Source: QKTW01 sp052161885
GTDB taxonomy: Bacteria > Bacteroidota > Bacteroidia > Chitinophagales > Chitinophagaceae
DNA: 64,000 nucleotides
NCBI GenBank assembly: GCA_052161885.1
Contig: CP197396.1
Span: forward strand, 3,410,001 to 3,474,000
Direction of reading: 5' to 3'
Shown: piece by piece, positions 1-7,900 of the stretch
How the letters are laid out: each line of letters begins with the position of its first letter
Numbering within the stretch: the stretch's first letter is position 1
The notes under the pieces: model-generated
Seen by the model: only the letters and a program-made list of their open reading frames with translations
What the model was told of the DNA's origin: nothing
The model's database searches: none
Made by a program: the position numbers and the translations under genes

Positions 1-285
1 AAAACCGATTTCAGGTATTATGATCATGAACGGCCAAACCGTTGTGTGCCGTATAGTTTGCCGGCTATTGCAGAAGAACAATTACGGTCATTGATGCAGG
101 AGTTGCAAATGAATTGCGGATCATTCGACATCATCTGCACACCGGATAACAGACATGTCTTCCTCGAAGTGAATCCAATCGGGCAATATCAATGGCTCAC
201 TAAAAACTGTAATTATTTCATCGACCGGAAAATTGCACTCCGGTTACTGAAACAACAAAATCTCTATGGAACAACTACAACTTAA
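1..285 (+). CDS. gwsG: Grasp-with-spasm ATP-grasp peptide maturase, C-terminal part (cut by window edge)
   Basis: The frame is open to the window start, so only the last 94 residues are present. ATP-grasp ligases of the graspetide (omega-ester peptide) type use ATP to form ester or amide crosslinks between side chains of a ribosomal precursor peptide. The visible part holds the end of the ATP-grasp fold: an R-x-V-x-Y-x-LP segment near the edge, then GSFDII and the Mg/ATP-binding FLEVNPIGQ motif (E and N metal ligands), followed by W and CNY residues typical of the grasp-with-spasm subfamily. The stop overlaps the next gene by 20 bases, and that gene overlaps the SPASM gene, so the three are translationally coupled. 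The precursor peptide should lie upstream, outside the window. The family call rests on the motifs plus the SPASM partner two genes downstream. Confidence 0.85.
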   Translation, partial: KTDFRYYDHERPNRCVPYSLPAIAEEQLRSLMQELQMNCGSFDIICTPDNRHVFLEVNPIGQYQWLTKNCNYFIDRKIALRLLKQQNLYGTTTT

Positions 286-487
286 TGCCGATGAGCTAAA
301 GAAAATGATCAGCAACCATGCTGCATACTTTCAGCTGAATGCACACTTTGCTACGATCATTTTTCAGCCTGCGGTAACAGAAGTGCCTGGTAAAGTAACC
401 TTTGGCAAATATCATTCTGCAAAGCAAGTACCCTACCCCTTTTACAAACCTTACAGCAAAATCATCAACATAAAAGAGATAGAATGA
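266..487 (+). CDS. Small unknown protein inside the grasp-with-spasm operon
   Basis: A 73-residue protein whose start lies inside the end of the ATP-grasp gene and whose stop overlaps the SPASM gene start by 4 bases (ATGA). No signal peptide, membrane segment or cysteine is visible. It begins with a short helix-like polar stretch (residues 1-20) and ends in an aromatic/proline/lysine-rich part (YPFYKPYSKII). I do not recognise the family. The tight double overlap argues that it is translated and works with the two maturation enzymes, for example as an accessory or peptide-recognition subunit. It is unlikely to be the main precursor, because graspetide precursors normally precede the ligase and carry T/E/D/K-rich core repeats, which are missing here. 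Confidence 0.6.
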   Translation: MEQLQLNADELKKMISNHAAYFQLNAHFATIIFQPAVTEVPGKVTFGKYHSAKQVPYPFYKPYSKIINIKEIE

Positions 488-1590
488 GTGTACGTGTTAT
501 GAGGCTGTACAGCAATTGCATTATTGCAAAAGGTGCTGTACGTGCAGCAATCTGTGATCTGCAGCGCAGGAAATATTATCTTGTCCCATTGGAGCTTGCA
601 GCCTTGTTTCAAAAGGGCTATGTATTGCATTATGAGGAATTGAAGGAGCAGCTGGACGAAGACGATGCCGCAATATTTTCGGAATATGTGCGCATGCTTG
701 AGGAAAACGAACTGGCCTTTTTCTGCACCGAAGAAGAACTTCAACATTTCCCGGAACTGTCTGTGGCATGGGATTTTCCAGCGAAAATCACACATTGTGT
801 CATTGACATGAATAAAGAAGAAACATGGCTGGATGAAACCTCTATGGCACAGTTGGCAGCGCTGGGGTGCAACTATATTGAATTGCGGATTTATAATTAC
901 GTCAGTCGAGACTACCTGCAATATATTGCGAAACTCATAGCGGATACTCAGGTGAAATCTATAGACCTGCTGGTGAAAGATGAAAGCACAGCAGATTTTT
1001 ATACGTACCTGATGCGGTTTGCAGATACAAACAGGAAGATCCGCAATATAACGGTGCATCACGCTGCTGCAAATAAACAACTGAAATCAGCGAATGAAGG
1101 CTTCGGGGCCATACTGGCTGTACGTGAACAGATTACAGGAAGCATACATTGTGGTGTGGTGCATCATGTATACTTTTCCGTCAACATCGAGTCGTACACA
1201 GAGTCGCTGCAGTACAACAGTTGCTTGAACCGGAAAATAGCTATTGATGCAGACGGTTACATTAAAAACTGTCCTTCCATGGCTAAAAATTTTGGGCACA
1301 TATCAGATACAAAACTCGCGGATGCTGTTGCAATGCCGGGCTTCTCTGAAACATGGAATATTTCAAAAGATCAGATCAATGTATGCAGGGATTGTGAGTT
1401 CCGGCATATATGCACCGACTGCCGGGCATACACAGAACACCCCGGAGATTTGTATAGTAAACCACTAAAGTGCGGGTATGATCCATACACAGCTGTATGG
1501 GAAGAATGGAGCACACATCCTCTGAAACAAAATGCCATTGAGCATTACGGAATGCAACAATTATTTTCTGCAGACGAAATAAAGCGTTGA
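484..1590 (+). CDS. gwsS: Grasp-with-spasm SPASM-domain peptide maturase
   Basis: A 368-residue partner of the ATP-grasp enzyme. Residues 1-85 look like a PqqD/RRE-type winged-helix peptide-recognition region. Residues 95-240 alternate strands and helices like a partial TIM barrel but contain no CxxxCxxC radical-SAM cluster motif. The SPASM region at 247-330 carries seven cysteines (C247, C263, C301, C304, C310, C313, C330) including CRDCEFRHICTDC, enough for auxiliary 4Fe-4S binding. It probably acts with the ATP-grasp ligase on the same precursor, as a delivery, scaffold or redox subunit or a modified maturase. The start is fixed by the 4-base ATGA overlap with the upstream small gene. Identification is strong at family level; the chemistry is unknown to me. 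Confidence 0.85.
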   Translation: MSVRVMRLYSNCIIAKGAVRAAICDLQRRKYYLVPLELAALFQKGYVLHYEELKEQLDEDDAAIFSEYVRMLEENELAFFCTEEELQHFPELSVAWDFPAKITHCVIDMNKEETWLDETSMAQLAALGCNYIELRIYNYVSRDYLQYIAKLIADTQVKSIDLLVKDESTADFYTYLMRFADTNRKIRNITVHHAAANKQLKSANEGFGAILAVREQITGSIHCGVVHHVYFSVNIESYTESLQYNSCLNRKIAIDADGYIKNCPSMAKNFGHISDTKLADAVAMPGFSETWNISKDQINVCRDCEFRHICTDCRAYTEHPGDLYSKPLKCGYDPYTAVWEEWSTHPLKQNAIEHYGMQQLFSADEIKR

Positions 1591-1619
1591 TTTTTTCTGC
1601 GCCGGGCTCTGTAATTTTG
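1587..1619 (+). promoter_or_regulatory. Putative Bacteroidota-type promoter for the sirtuin gene
   Basis: A TTG at 1587-1589 and TAATTTTG at 1612-1619, 22 bases apart, match the -33/-7 pattern TTTG / TAnnTTTG of Bacteroidota sigma-ABfr promoters. The ATG at 1635 lies 15 bases after the -7 box, which supports that start over the upstream in-frame codon at 1587. Confidence 0.5.
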
Positions 1620-1634
1620 TGTGAAATATTTTTT

Positions 1635-2348
1635 ATGTATAAACCCCGAATAGTAGTGCTTACAGGCGCCGGCATCAGTGCCGAGAGCGGCCTCAGGACC
1701 TTCCGCGACAGTGACGGACTCTGGGAAGGTTACAATGTGCAGGATGTAGCCACCCCGCGTGCATGGAAGAAAAACCCGCAATTGGTACTTGATTTTTACA
1801 ATGAGCGCCGGCAAAATGTAAAAGAGGCACAACCTAATGCAGCCCACCGTATCCTGGCAGAACTGGAAAACGATTTTGATGTGCAGATCGTAACACAGAA
1901 TATTGATGACCTGCATGAGCGGGCAGGTTCTACGAATGTATTGCATCTGCACGGCGAAATCTTTAAAATGCGCAGTGAGCTTCAGCCGCATGACGACCGT
2001 TTTGCAGAACACATAGAAGGAGATATTCAGTACGGAGATACTGCAGCCGACGGTGGGCAGCTGCGGCCGCACATTGTATGGTTTGAGGAAGCTGTACCAG
2101 CTATAGAAAAGGCAGCATCACTGATGCGCACAGCAGATGTATTTCTGCTTGTTGGCACTTCACTGGTAGTATACCCTGCCGCCGGTCTTGTAGACTATGT
2201 ACGTATTGAAGTGCCCAAGTATATTGTAGATAAGCAGATTCCACCTGTCCGGCATTATCATAATATAGTGCCGGTAGAAATGCCCGCAACAGAAGGCCTG
2301 GCGCATGTCCGCGACTTACTCATGCAGCAACCGCGTATCAGCTTTTAA
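1635..2348 (+). CDS. cobB: SIR2-family NAD-dependent protein deacylase
   Basis: A 237-residue sirtuin that removes acyl groups from lysine using NAD+ in the cytoplasm. Visible are the NAD-binding GAGISAESG (residues 11-19) and TFRD, TQNID (87-91), catalytic His106 in LHLHGE, and GTSLVVYPAA. Tyr55 and Arg58 (FYNERR) match the Y-x-x-R pair that, in class III sirtuins such as E. coli CobB and human SIRT5, recognises succinyl or malonyl lysine. The protein has no cysteine at all, so the usual Cys4 zinc ribbon is absent; zinc-less relatives exist in Bacteroidota. The start at 1635 is chosen because the family motif begins right after it and a promoter-like -7 box lies between it and the alternative start at 1587. 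It converges on alkB with an 11-base overlap. Confidence 0.9.
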   Translation: MYKPRIVVLTGAGISAESGLRTFRDSDGLWEGYNVQDVATPRAWKKNPQLVLDFYNERRQNVKEAQPNAAHRILAELENDFDVQIVTQNIDDLHERAGSTNVLHLHGEIFKMRSELQPHDDRFAEHIEGDIQYGDTAADGGQLRPHIVWFEEAVPAIEKAASLMRTADVFLLVGTSLVVYPAAGLVDYVRIEVPKYIVDKQIPPVRHYHNIVPVEMPATEGLAHVRDLLMQQPRISF

Positions 2349-2943
2349 TGATTGTTCGAAAGGTCAGGTTAATTCTTGGCCTTTTTATTTTCGTTGTTTT
2401 AGGCACGCTGTGCAACCAGTGAGACTGTGTGGCATCTTTCATTATCAGCAGACTGCCATGTTCCAGTATCAACGAAGTTATAATGCCGGTTTTCTTATGC
2501 TTAAAAGAAAATTTCCGTTCTGCGCCAAAGCTCATAGAGGCAATGGTTGTATTTTTCCCCAGTTCCTTTTCATCATCGCTATGCCATGCCATTCCTTCCG
2601 CTCCGTTGTGATATAGATTCAGCAGGCAGGAGTTGAAAATGGTGCCGGTTCGCTGTTCTGCAATTGCCTTCAGTTCCAGTAATTCTTTAGTCCATGGAAG
2701 CGCCTGTTTTGTAGTGCCTGAGTAAGTGTAGGAAAAGCCAGCATCGCCATACCATGCTACCATACGGGCGGTAATGATATGTTTTCCGAAGAGCACCGCT
2801 TCATCATGCCGCCAATCAATATTTTCAAGCAACAATGAGAGATATGTATCTGCTGTTTGCTGATCAAGGACTTTACCGGGATAAAGTGCTGTACCATCAT
2901 AAGGCAGTAAATTTATTTCCGTACTGTTTTCAAAAAGATTCAT
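2338..2943 (-). CDS. alkB: AlkB-like 2OG-Fe(II) DNA/RNA repair dioxygenase
   Basis: A 201-residue AlkB family enzyme that oxidatively removes methyl groups from N1-methyladenine and N3-methylcytosine, using Fe(II), oxygen and 2-oxoglutarate. Iron ligands are His121 and Asp123 (MAWHSDDE) and His178 (HWLHSVP). The 2-oxoglutarate-binding arginines are in RINLTFR (190-196), the AlkB signature R-x-N-x-T-F-R. Length matches the compact bacterial form. It is the last gene of a four-gene minus-strand operon, with its start overlapping the Ada zinc-domain gene by 14 bases. The 3' end overlaps the convergent sirtuin gene by 11 bases. Confidence 0.93.
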   Translation of the reverse strand: MNLFENSTEINLLPYDGTALYPGKVLDQQTADTYLSLLLENIDWRHDEAVLFGKHIITARMVAWYGDAGFSYTYSGTTKQALPWTKELLELKAIAEQRTGTIFNSCLLNLYHNGAEGMAWHSDDEKELGKNTTIASMSFGAERKFSFKHKKTGIITSLILEHGSLLIMKDATQSHWLHSVPKTTKIKRPRINLTFRTIIKS

Positions 2944-3175
2944 TTTTCCATTTGTTGTAAGCCTTCTTCATGCAATGCCCACATGGCCTGTAACCGGCAG
3001 TTATAGCTTCTTCTTCAGAACTGAAGAATACACGGTTACTTCGTTTCATTCTCTTACCGGAAGCGCACCGGAGCGTACCGTAAATATATAATTTCTTATT
3101 GCCGCTCAATTGCACACTGCCATGCCGCAGCAAATGCCAGAGCATTCCATCGCTTATTTCATTGTGTACTATCAT
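2930..3175 (-). CDS. Stand-alone Ada-type zinc-binding domain protein
   Basis: An 81-residue protein equivalent to the N-terminal metal-binding domain of Ada, which in E. coli accepts methyl groups from methylphosphotriesters. The match is clear in SGKRMKRSNRVFF (39-51) and AGYRPCGHC (60-68). Only three cysteines exist (C37, C65, C68), whereas E. coli Ada uses four, with Cys38 as methyl acceptor; by eye C37 aligns nearest to Ada Cys42, so the acceptor position looks missing. It starts 3 bases after the oxygenase gene and overlaps alkB by 14 bases, so it is co-translated with repair enzymes. A small independent family with this arrangement is known in bacteria; its activity is uncertain. Confidence 0.85.
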   Translation of the reverse strand: MIVHNEISDGMLWHLLRHGSVQLSGNKKLYIYGTLRCASGKRMKRSNRVFFSSEEEAITAGYRPCGHCMKKAYNKWKNESF

Positions 3176-3178
3176 TTT

Positions 3179-3892
3179 TTATGTGGCCGCGTCATGAAAA
3201 ATAATGCCGACGGTATGCCGTTCTCCCATATGCAATTCGCTTACGCCATGCTTCATCTGCACCCTGTAGTAGCCCTTGCTACCTCTCGCAGGACGAAAAT
3301 TTGTTGTGAAGATCAACAGATCGCCCTTAGCTGGTGATAAGACAATAGCTTTTGATTGCGCCCTGGGCGTCTGTTGTGTCATTACAAATTCCCCGCCTGT
3401 ATATTCGCTGCCCGGTTCATTCAGGAAAAGTACAGCCTGGAGCGGGAACCACACATCTCCGTACAGATCCTGGTGCAACGTATTGTGGCCACCTACACCG
3501 TATTTAAGTATCAGCACCGCCGGTTTTGTCTGGCCCTGTTTGCTGCATAGCTGTTGCATCTCTGCCAGTGAATGAGGAAAAGAGGTTTCGATACTCAGTG
3601 CTTTCATCCACACATTGGCAACAGAAGAGAGGTATGGATAAATTGTTTCCCTGAGTTGCTGTATCACCGGCGGAAGCGGGTAGTTAAAATACTTGTATTC
3701 TCCCGCACCAAAACGATAACGTTCCATTACAATTGTCTTCCGGTAAAGCGCATCGTTGCTGTAATCTTTTATAAGCTGCCTGCAGTCTGCATCTTCAAGT
3801 ATACCGGGTATGATTGCGTATCCTTTTTCGTGCAAGGTTTCCGTTATATTTTCCCAATCTGTTCCGTGCAGTCGTTCCTGTATTTCAGTCAT
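3179..3892 (-). CDS. 2OG-Fe(II) oxygenase in the alkylation-repair operon
   Basis: A 237-residue 2-oxoglutarate/iron dioxygenase distinct from AlkB. The metal triad is readable as His140 and Asp142 (NTLHQDLYGD) and His215 (MKHGVSEL), with Arg225 a likely 2-oxoglutarate contact (GERHTVGIIFHD). The double-stranded beta-helix region spans roughly 125-237. Its substrate is not known to me; the neighbours are an O6-methylguanine methyltransferase fusion 4 bases upstream and Ada zinc-domain/AlkB genes downstream, so a role in repair of alkylated nucleic acid is a fair inference. The start at 3892 is chosen because it lies 4 bases after the upstream stop; a longer reading to 3937 would overlap that gene by about 40 bases. 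Confidence 0.85.
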   Translation of the reverse strand: MTEIQERLHGTDWENITETLHEKGYAIIPGILEDADCRQLIKDYSNDALYRKTIVMERYRFGAGEYKYFNYPLPPVIQQLRETIYPYLSSVANVWMKALSIETSFPHSLAEMQQLCSKQGQTKPAVLILKYGVGGHNTLHQDLYGDVWFPLQAVLFLNEPGSEYTGGEFVMTQQTPRAQSKAIVLSPAKGDLLIFTTNFRPARGSKGYYRVQMKHGVSELHMGERHTVGIIFHDAAT

Positions 3893-3896
3893 GATA

Positions 3897-4748
3897 TCAA
3901 CCCTTTTTACTTTCTGTAAGTGCAGCCTCCCAACCAATCATCGCGGCCTTCCTCGTACTGCCCCAGTGATACTGGCCGGTTTCTCCGTCTGATTTGATCA
4001 CCCTGTGACAGGGAATGAGAAAAGCTACGGGATTACCGCCTACGGCACTCCCCACGGCTCTCGATGCTGTTGGCTGCTGCAGCTGTTGTGCAATATTCCC
4101 ATAGGTGGTTACCAGGCCTGTAGGGATTTTAAGTAAAGTTTCCCATACTTTAAGCTGGAAGTCTGTTCCCTTAAGATGCAGTTTTACCTGTTCCAGGTCA
4201 CTCCAGTCATGTGAAAAGATGCGTAAGGCATTTTGCTGCATGATATCTGTTATCTGCCGGAAAGCTGCATTGGGGAATGCCTGCTGGAGTGAAGAGAATG
4301 CTGCAGCCGCATCATCAGCAAATGCCATGTGGCAAATACCTTTGGGTGTTGATGCAATAACAATATTGCCGAAAGGACTTTCTGCAAAGCTGTAATTGAT
4401 AGAGAGCGACGCACCACCATTCCTGTATTCTCCAGGTGTCATACCTTCTATGGAGACGAAGAGATCGTGCAGGCGACCGGTGCCGGAGAGGCCGGTTTCT
4501 ACAGTGGCATCAAATACCGTGGTATTATGTTCTTTGAGTATTTTTTTCGCGTGTTCAAGGCTGAGGTATTGCAGGAATTTTTTGGGACTTACTCCTGCCC
4601 AGTCGGTAAACATGCGCTGAAAATGGAACGGGCTGAGATGTACAAATGCAGCAATTTCGTCCAGGCCGGGCTGCTCTTTGAAATGCTCCCGTATATAACC
4701 GATCGCTGCGGCAATCCGGTCGTAATTAAGATCCTGTTGTGTTTCCAT
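3897..4748 (-). CDS. AraC-type regulator fused to methylated-DNA--protein-cysteine methyltransferase
   Basis: A 283-residue Ada-like protein without the N-terminal zinc domain. Residues 10-110 are an AraC helix-turn-helix DNA-binding domain (LDEIAAFVHLSPFHFQRMF, ending MTPGEYRN). Residues 115-280 are the suicide methyltransferase domain, with active-site Cys247 in IPCHRVI and the conserved GNPVAFL. It transfers methyl groups from O6-methylguanine to itself and, through the AraC part, probably controls the operon it leads. The missing zinc domain is encoded separately two genes downstream, so the Ada modules are split within one operon. Gene order is this gene, oxygenase, zinc domain, alkB, with spacings of 4 and 3 bases and one overlap. 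Confidence 0.92.
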   Translation of the reverse strand: METQQDLNYDRIAAAIGYIREHFKEQPGLDEIAAFVHLSPFHFQRMFTDWAGVSPKKFLQYLSLEHAKKILKEHNTTVFDATVETGLSGTGRLHDLFVSIEGMTPGEYRNGGASLSINYSFAESPFGNIVIASTPKGICHMAFADDAAAAFSSLQQAFPNAAFRQITDIMQQNALRIFSHDWSDLEQVKLHLKGTDFQLKVWETLLKIPTGLVTTYGNIAQQLQQPTASRAVGSAVGGNPVAFLIPCHRVIKSDGETGQYHWGSTRKAAMIGWEAALTESKKG

Positions 4749-4775
4749 TCTTTATCTTTTTGATGAATGACAACC

Positions 4776-4783
4776 CAAAAGTA
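4776..4783 (-). promoter_or_regulatory. Putative -7 box of the alkylation-repair operon
   Basis: Read on the minus strand, the site is TACTTTTG, a full match to TAnnTTTG, 27 bases before the start of the Ada-like gene. No convincing -33 TTTG is seen at the right distance, which would fit a promoter that needs an activator such as the AraC-domain protein. Confidence 0.4.
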
Positions 4784-4910
4784 CATGCACCCGCATTTGC
4801 AGCCTACCCGAAACTTGCGGTTCTTTCGCTGGCAGCATTTTCGGGTTTAAAAGGTCTTGCGTGTGATGGGAGCAAAAATAATAAGGTGCCGTGCGATGAG
4901 GCAGGCCTGA

Positions 4911-4943
4911 AAAAAATGAGCGGCTGTCCGGAGACAGCCGCTC
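4911..4943 (-). terminator. Rho-independent terminator after the 2165-residue surface protein gene
   Basis: Perfect 11-base stem GAGCGGCTGTC / GACAGCCGCTC with a CGGA loop at 4918-4943. On the minus strand it is followed by a T-run. Confidence 0.85.
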
Positions 4944-4966
4944 TAAATAAAGAATCAGATAAAGTC

Positions 4967-7900
4967 CTATTGTTTGATGATCTTCACAACGCTTTCTGCA
5001 TTGTTGATCCTTACCAGGTATGCTCCCGGCGGCAGAGACGAAATATCCGTCTGTTTGTTAACAAATTCGCCCTGCTGTACCAGTTTACCTGCTATGTTAT
5101 AAATCTGGTAGTAATAACTCCTGGTGTCGTCGGCCAGTATCCGCAACACGTCTTTAACCGGGTTAGGGAACACTATTATTTTGTTTTCGTTCGCCAACTG
5201 AGTTATTTCCTGCGCATCCAGTGTCTTTGATGCTTTTCGTGCAGTACTGCCGTTCTGCGGTACTGGTATCGCATATGGGTCGTAGCGGCCTATTTCATGA
5301 CCATTAGCATCAAAATTCATTTTGGCACAGCGACAGGACATGGCTGTCTGCGGGTGAAAGAGCCCGGTTACCGTCAACAGGGATTTTGCCTGTGTGCCTA
5401 CAGTAGTTTGCATGCCCATACCGAGCGCCAAACCTCTGTAATAATCAGAGAATGCAGACGTCCAGATACCTGTTGAGAATCCTGAAGGAATAGTTTCGGA
5501 GTATGAGATCACAGGATTGGTGCTGCTGTTACCGCCCAGAATCCCTCTCGTGCCGGAGTTGGCAAAGTTTCCGATGCTATAATTTGACCCGGGGAAACTA
5601 AAGACGTTGCCAAGCATTTTGGTACCTCCACTAACAGCACCCGAATATGGTGCAACTACATTACCCGGGTATTCCGCTTGTGTAATGGTATTGTTAGTAT
5701 TGGATATTATACCTGTTCTTCCCCGTCCGGTAAGGGTGAATCCTCCGCCCTGGTACAAGCCATATGTCCTTACGTTGTTTGCTGTAACATCATAATAATT
5801 GTAGAACCATGGAGCCGTTCCAACAGAGCTACTGAATGTGAAGCTTACATCCGGAATTCTCCAGCCTTTGGGGCAAGGATCAAATGGTGATTTGGCGGTG
5901 CCATGCCCCCACCTTTCCGGTGCCAGTCCTGATTCTTCGGACAACCAATCCGTAGGGTTCTTGTTCCGGTCAGTGGCAAACTGACTGTTTAGCTGGTTTC
6001 TTTGTGCATCAGTATAGGTTCCATTCGGATTTTGTTCTATTGCAGAAAGAGGTCTTGCCTGGTATAAAAATATCATCGGGTTTTCCGCCGCATATTTTGT
6101 CACCTTTTTTATCCGGGCATTTTTTGAATCTGTACCAGCAACACCGGCAGCGGATTTATACGTCTGATATTCCTGCGACAATGCTACAAATCTCGATTCA
6201 TTAAATTTCTGGTAAGTAATAGCACCATTGTTCACTCCTGTCTGAACATATACAAAGGCTGTGTCTCCATTCGCGGAGTGATCAAACCCTGCGTTACCGC
6301 CGGTTATCTGATAGGCGCCGGCAAATAAATTACCAGGATTTGTAAACCTGGGCAATGCGTCCTTTCTTCCCCACTGATAGTGTACCCCGGAAGCTTTCAT
6401 TACATTTTGCAGATCCGCTGCGGAAATCGAAATGTCAGATGTTAATGCAGGGAAAGCGGTTAAGGCTCCTAAATCTCTATCCATAAAAGTGGTAGCGAGC
6501 GGAGGTGCTGTGCTCTGTGTAGGATTTACAAACTGGTTGTTGGCTACCTGAACGATGCCGCTATTTGTTATGGTTTCCGTAGTATCTGCTGCACTTGTCT
6601 GAACCGGTGTTTCAGGTGCCCATATGTGCCAGCTCCATATTACGGGGTCTTGCAATACCCCATTTACCCATTGCCCGGAATTGCCGAGGTGAAAAGCTAC
6701 TATTGTATTTCCATATTGGCCGGCATTCAGAGTTACTATCAGTTTCGCTGTTTGTTTAGTGCCGTCGATAATCTGCATATTGTTGATAAGGCCAGTGTTG
6801 GTAGTCCACACTACAGAACCCGACTTAGTACCATCGGAAGGATAGCTTTCGTCTGTTGTCAGATATAGCTTCTGCATAGCGTAGGCTTTCCTTAATGGAA
6901 TTTCAACAACTCTGTCAGCAGCATTTGTGGTATTGGTCATTACAACAAAACTGTTCGGATCATTTGCCCATGATTTTAGTGTGTCCATGGAATATTCATC
7001 TGTAGCTGCCGCAACAAATTCTGTTTCAAATTCTGTGGGCATAAATTGATTATTAGGGTCTTTTATGCACCGTACGGCAGCGCTTTCATAAGTATTGCCT
7101 TCATTACCGTCGTATCCTATATAATACCACCCGACAGAGGTATGGTTAGCTTTATTGACGGGATCTGCGATAAAACCAATTCCCCTGCTTCCATAGATAG
7201 GTTCTGTACCGGCGCCGCTGGAAAACGTGGAGGTATGAAGTGCGCCATCTGCTGCCTGGTCCTGTGATATCACATTAGGAACAGTTAACCCGGAAGTAGG
7301 ATTATTACCCAGAGACACGGTATTAGGATAGTATTCATAATTGCCGCTGATGGGTATGATACCTAAATTCCAGTTACTTACTCCGGTAAAGTCATATCCA
7401 AGCCCGGGGTATATTTTAACACCTGCTGTACTTGCATTAACTGCATTTGGTAAAAAGTTCTCCGTTCCGTGGGTTCCGGTATCTGCGCCCCAGGGACTGG
7501 AAGAATTTGGATAGCTGGATGTAGAAGCGTAGGCTGAAGGCACCCTCCAGCTACAGGGGCAAGGATCGTATGGGGATTTCATCGCATAACGCTTGCTTTC
7601 TTCCTGCAAAACAGAATTACCGGAATTAATATTGCTCACACGCCCCTGCCGGGTATCTCCCCATAAATCCCAGGCTATGTTATTGCTGCTATTGGCGGGG
7701 TCAAACAGCTTATATTTCTGTTTGGAAAACCAGGTTGTCAGATCCTTTTTGTTCCAGACCAGTTGTCCCTGCGAATTGAGGCCCTGTTTATAATAGTTCT
7801 CTCCATTATTTACAACAGTTTCCCCTGTCTTAAATACATAAACCGGAGGAATGATGTAGTTAATAGGATTATTAACAGAATAGCGGATATTTTCATTTGG

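Noticed and set aside
451..1080. 209-codon minus-strand frame opposite the SPASM gene
   Set aside because: Shadow of a clear coding gene; no family motif and no start context.
4739..5230. 163-codon plus-strand frame in the terminator region of the giant gene
   Set aside because: It runs through the terminator and the antisense of the T9SS domain, with no recognisable product.
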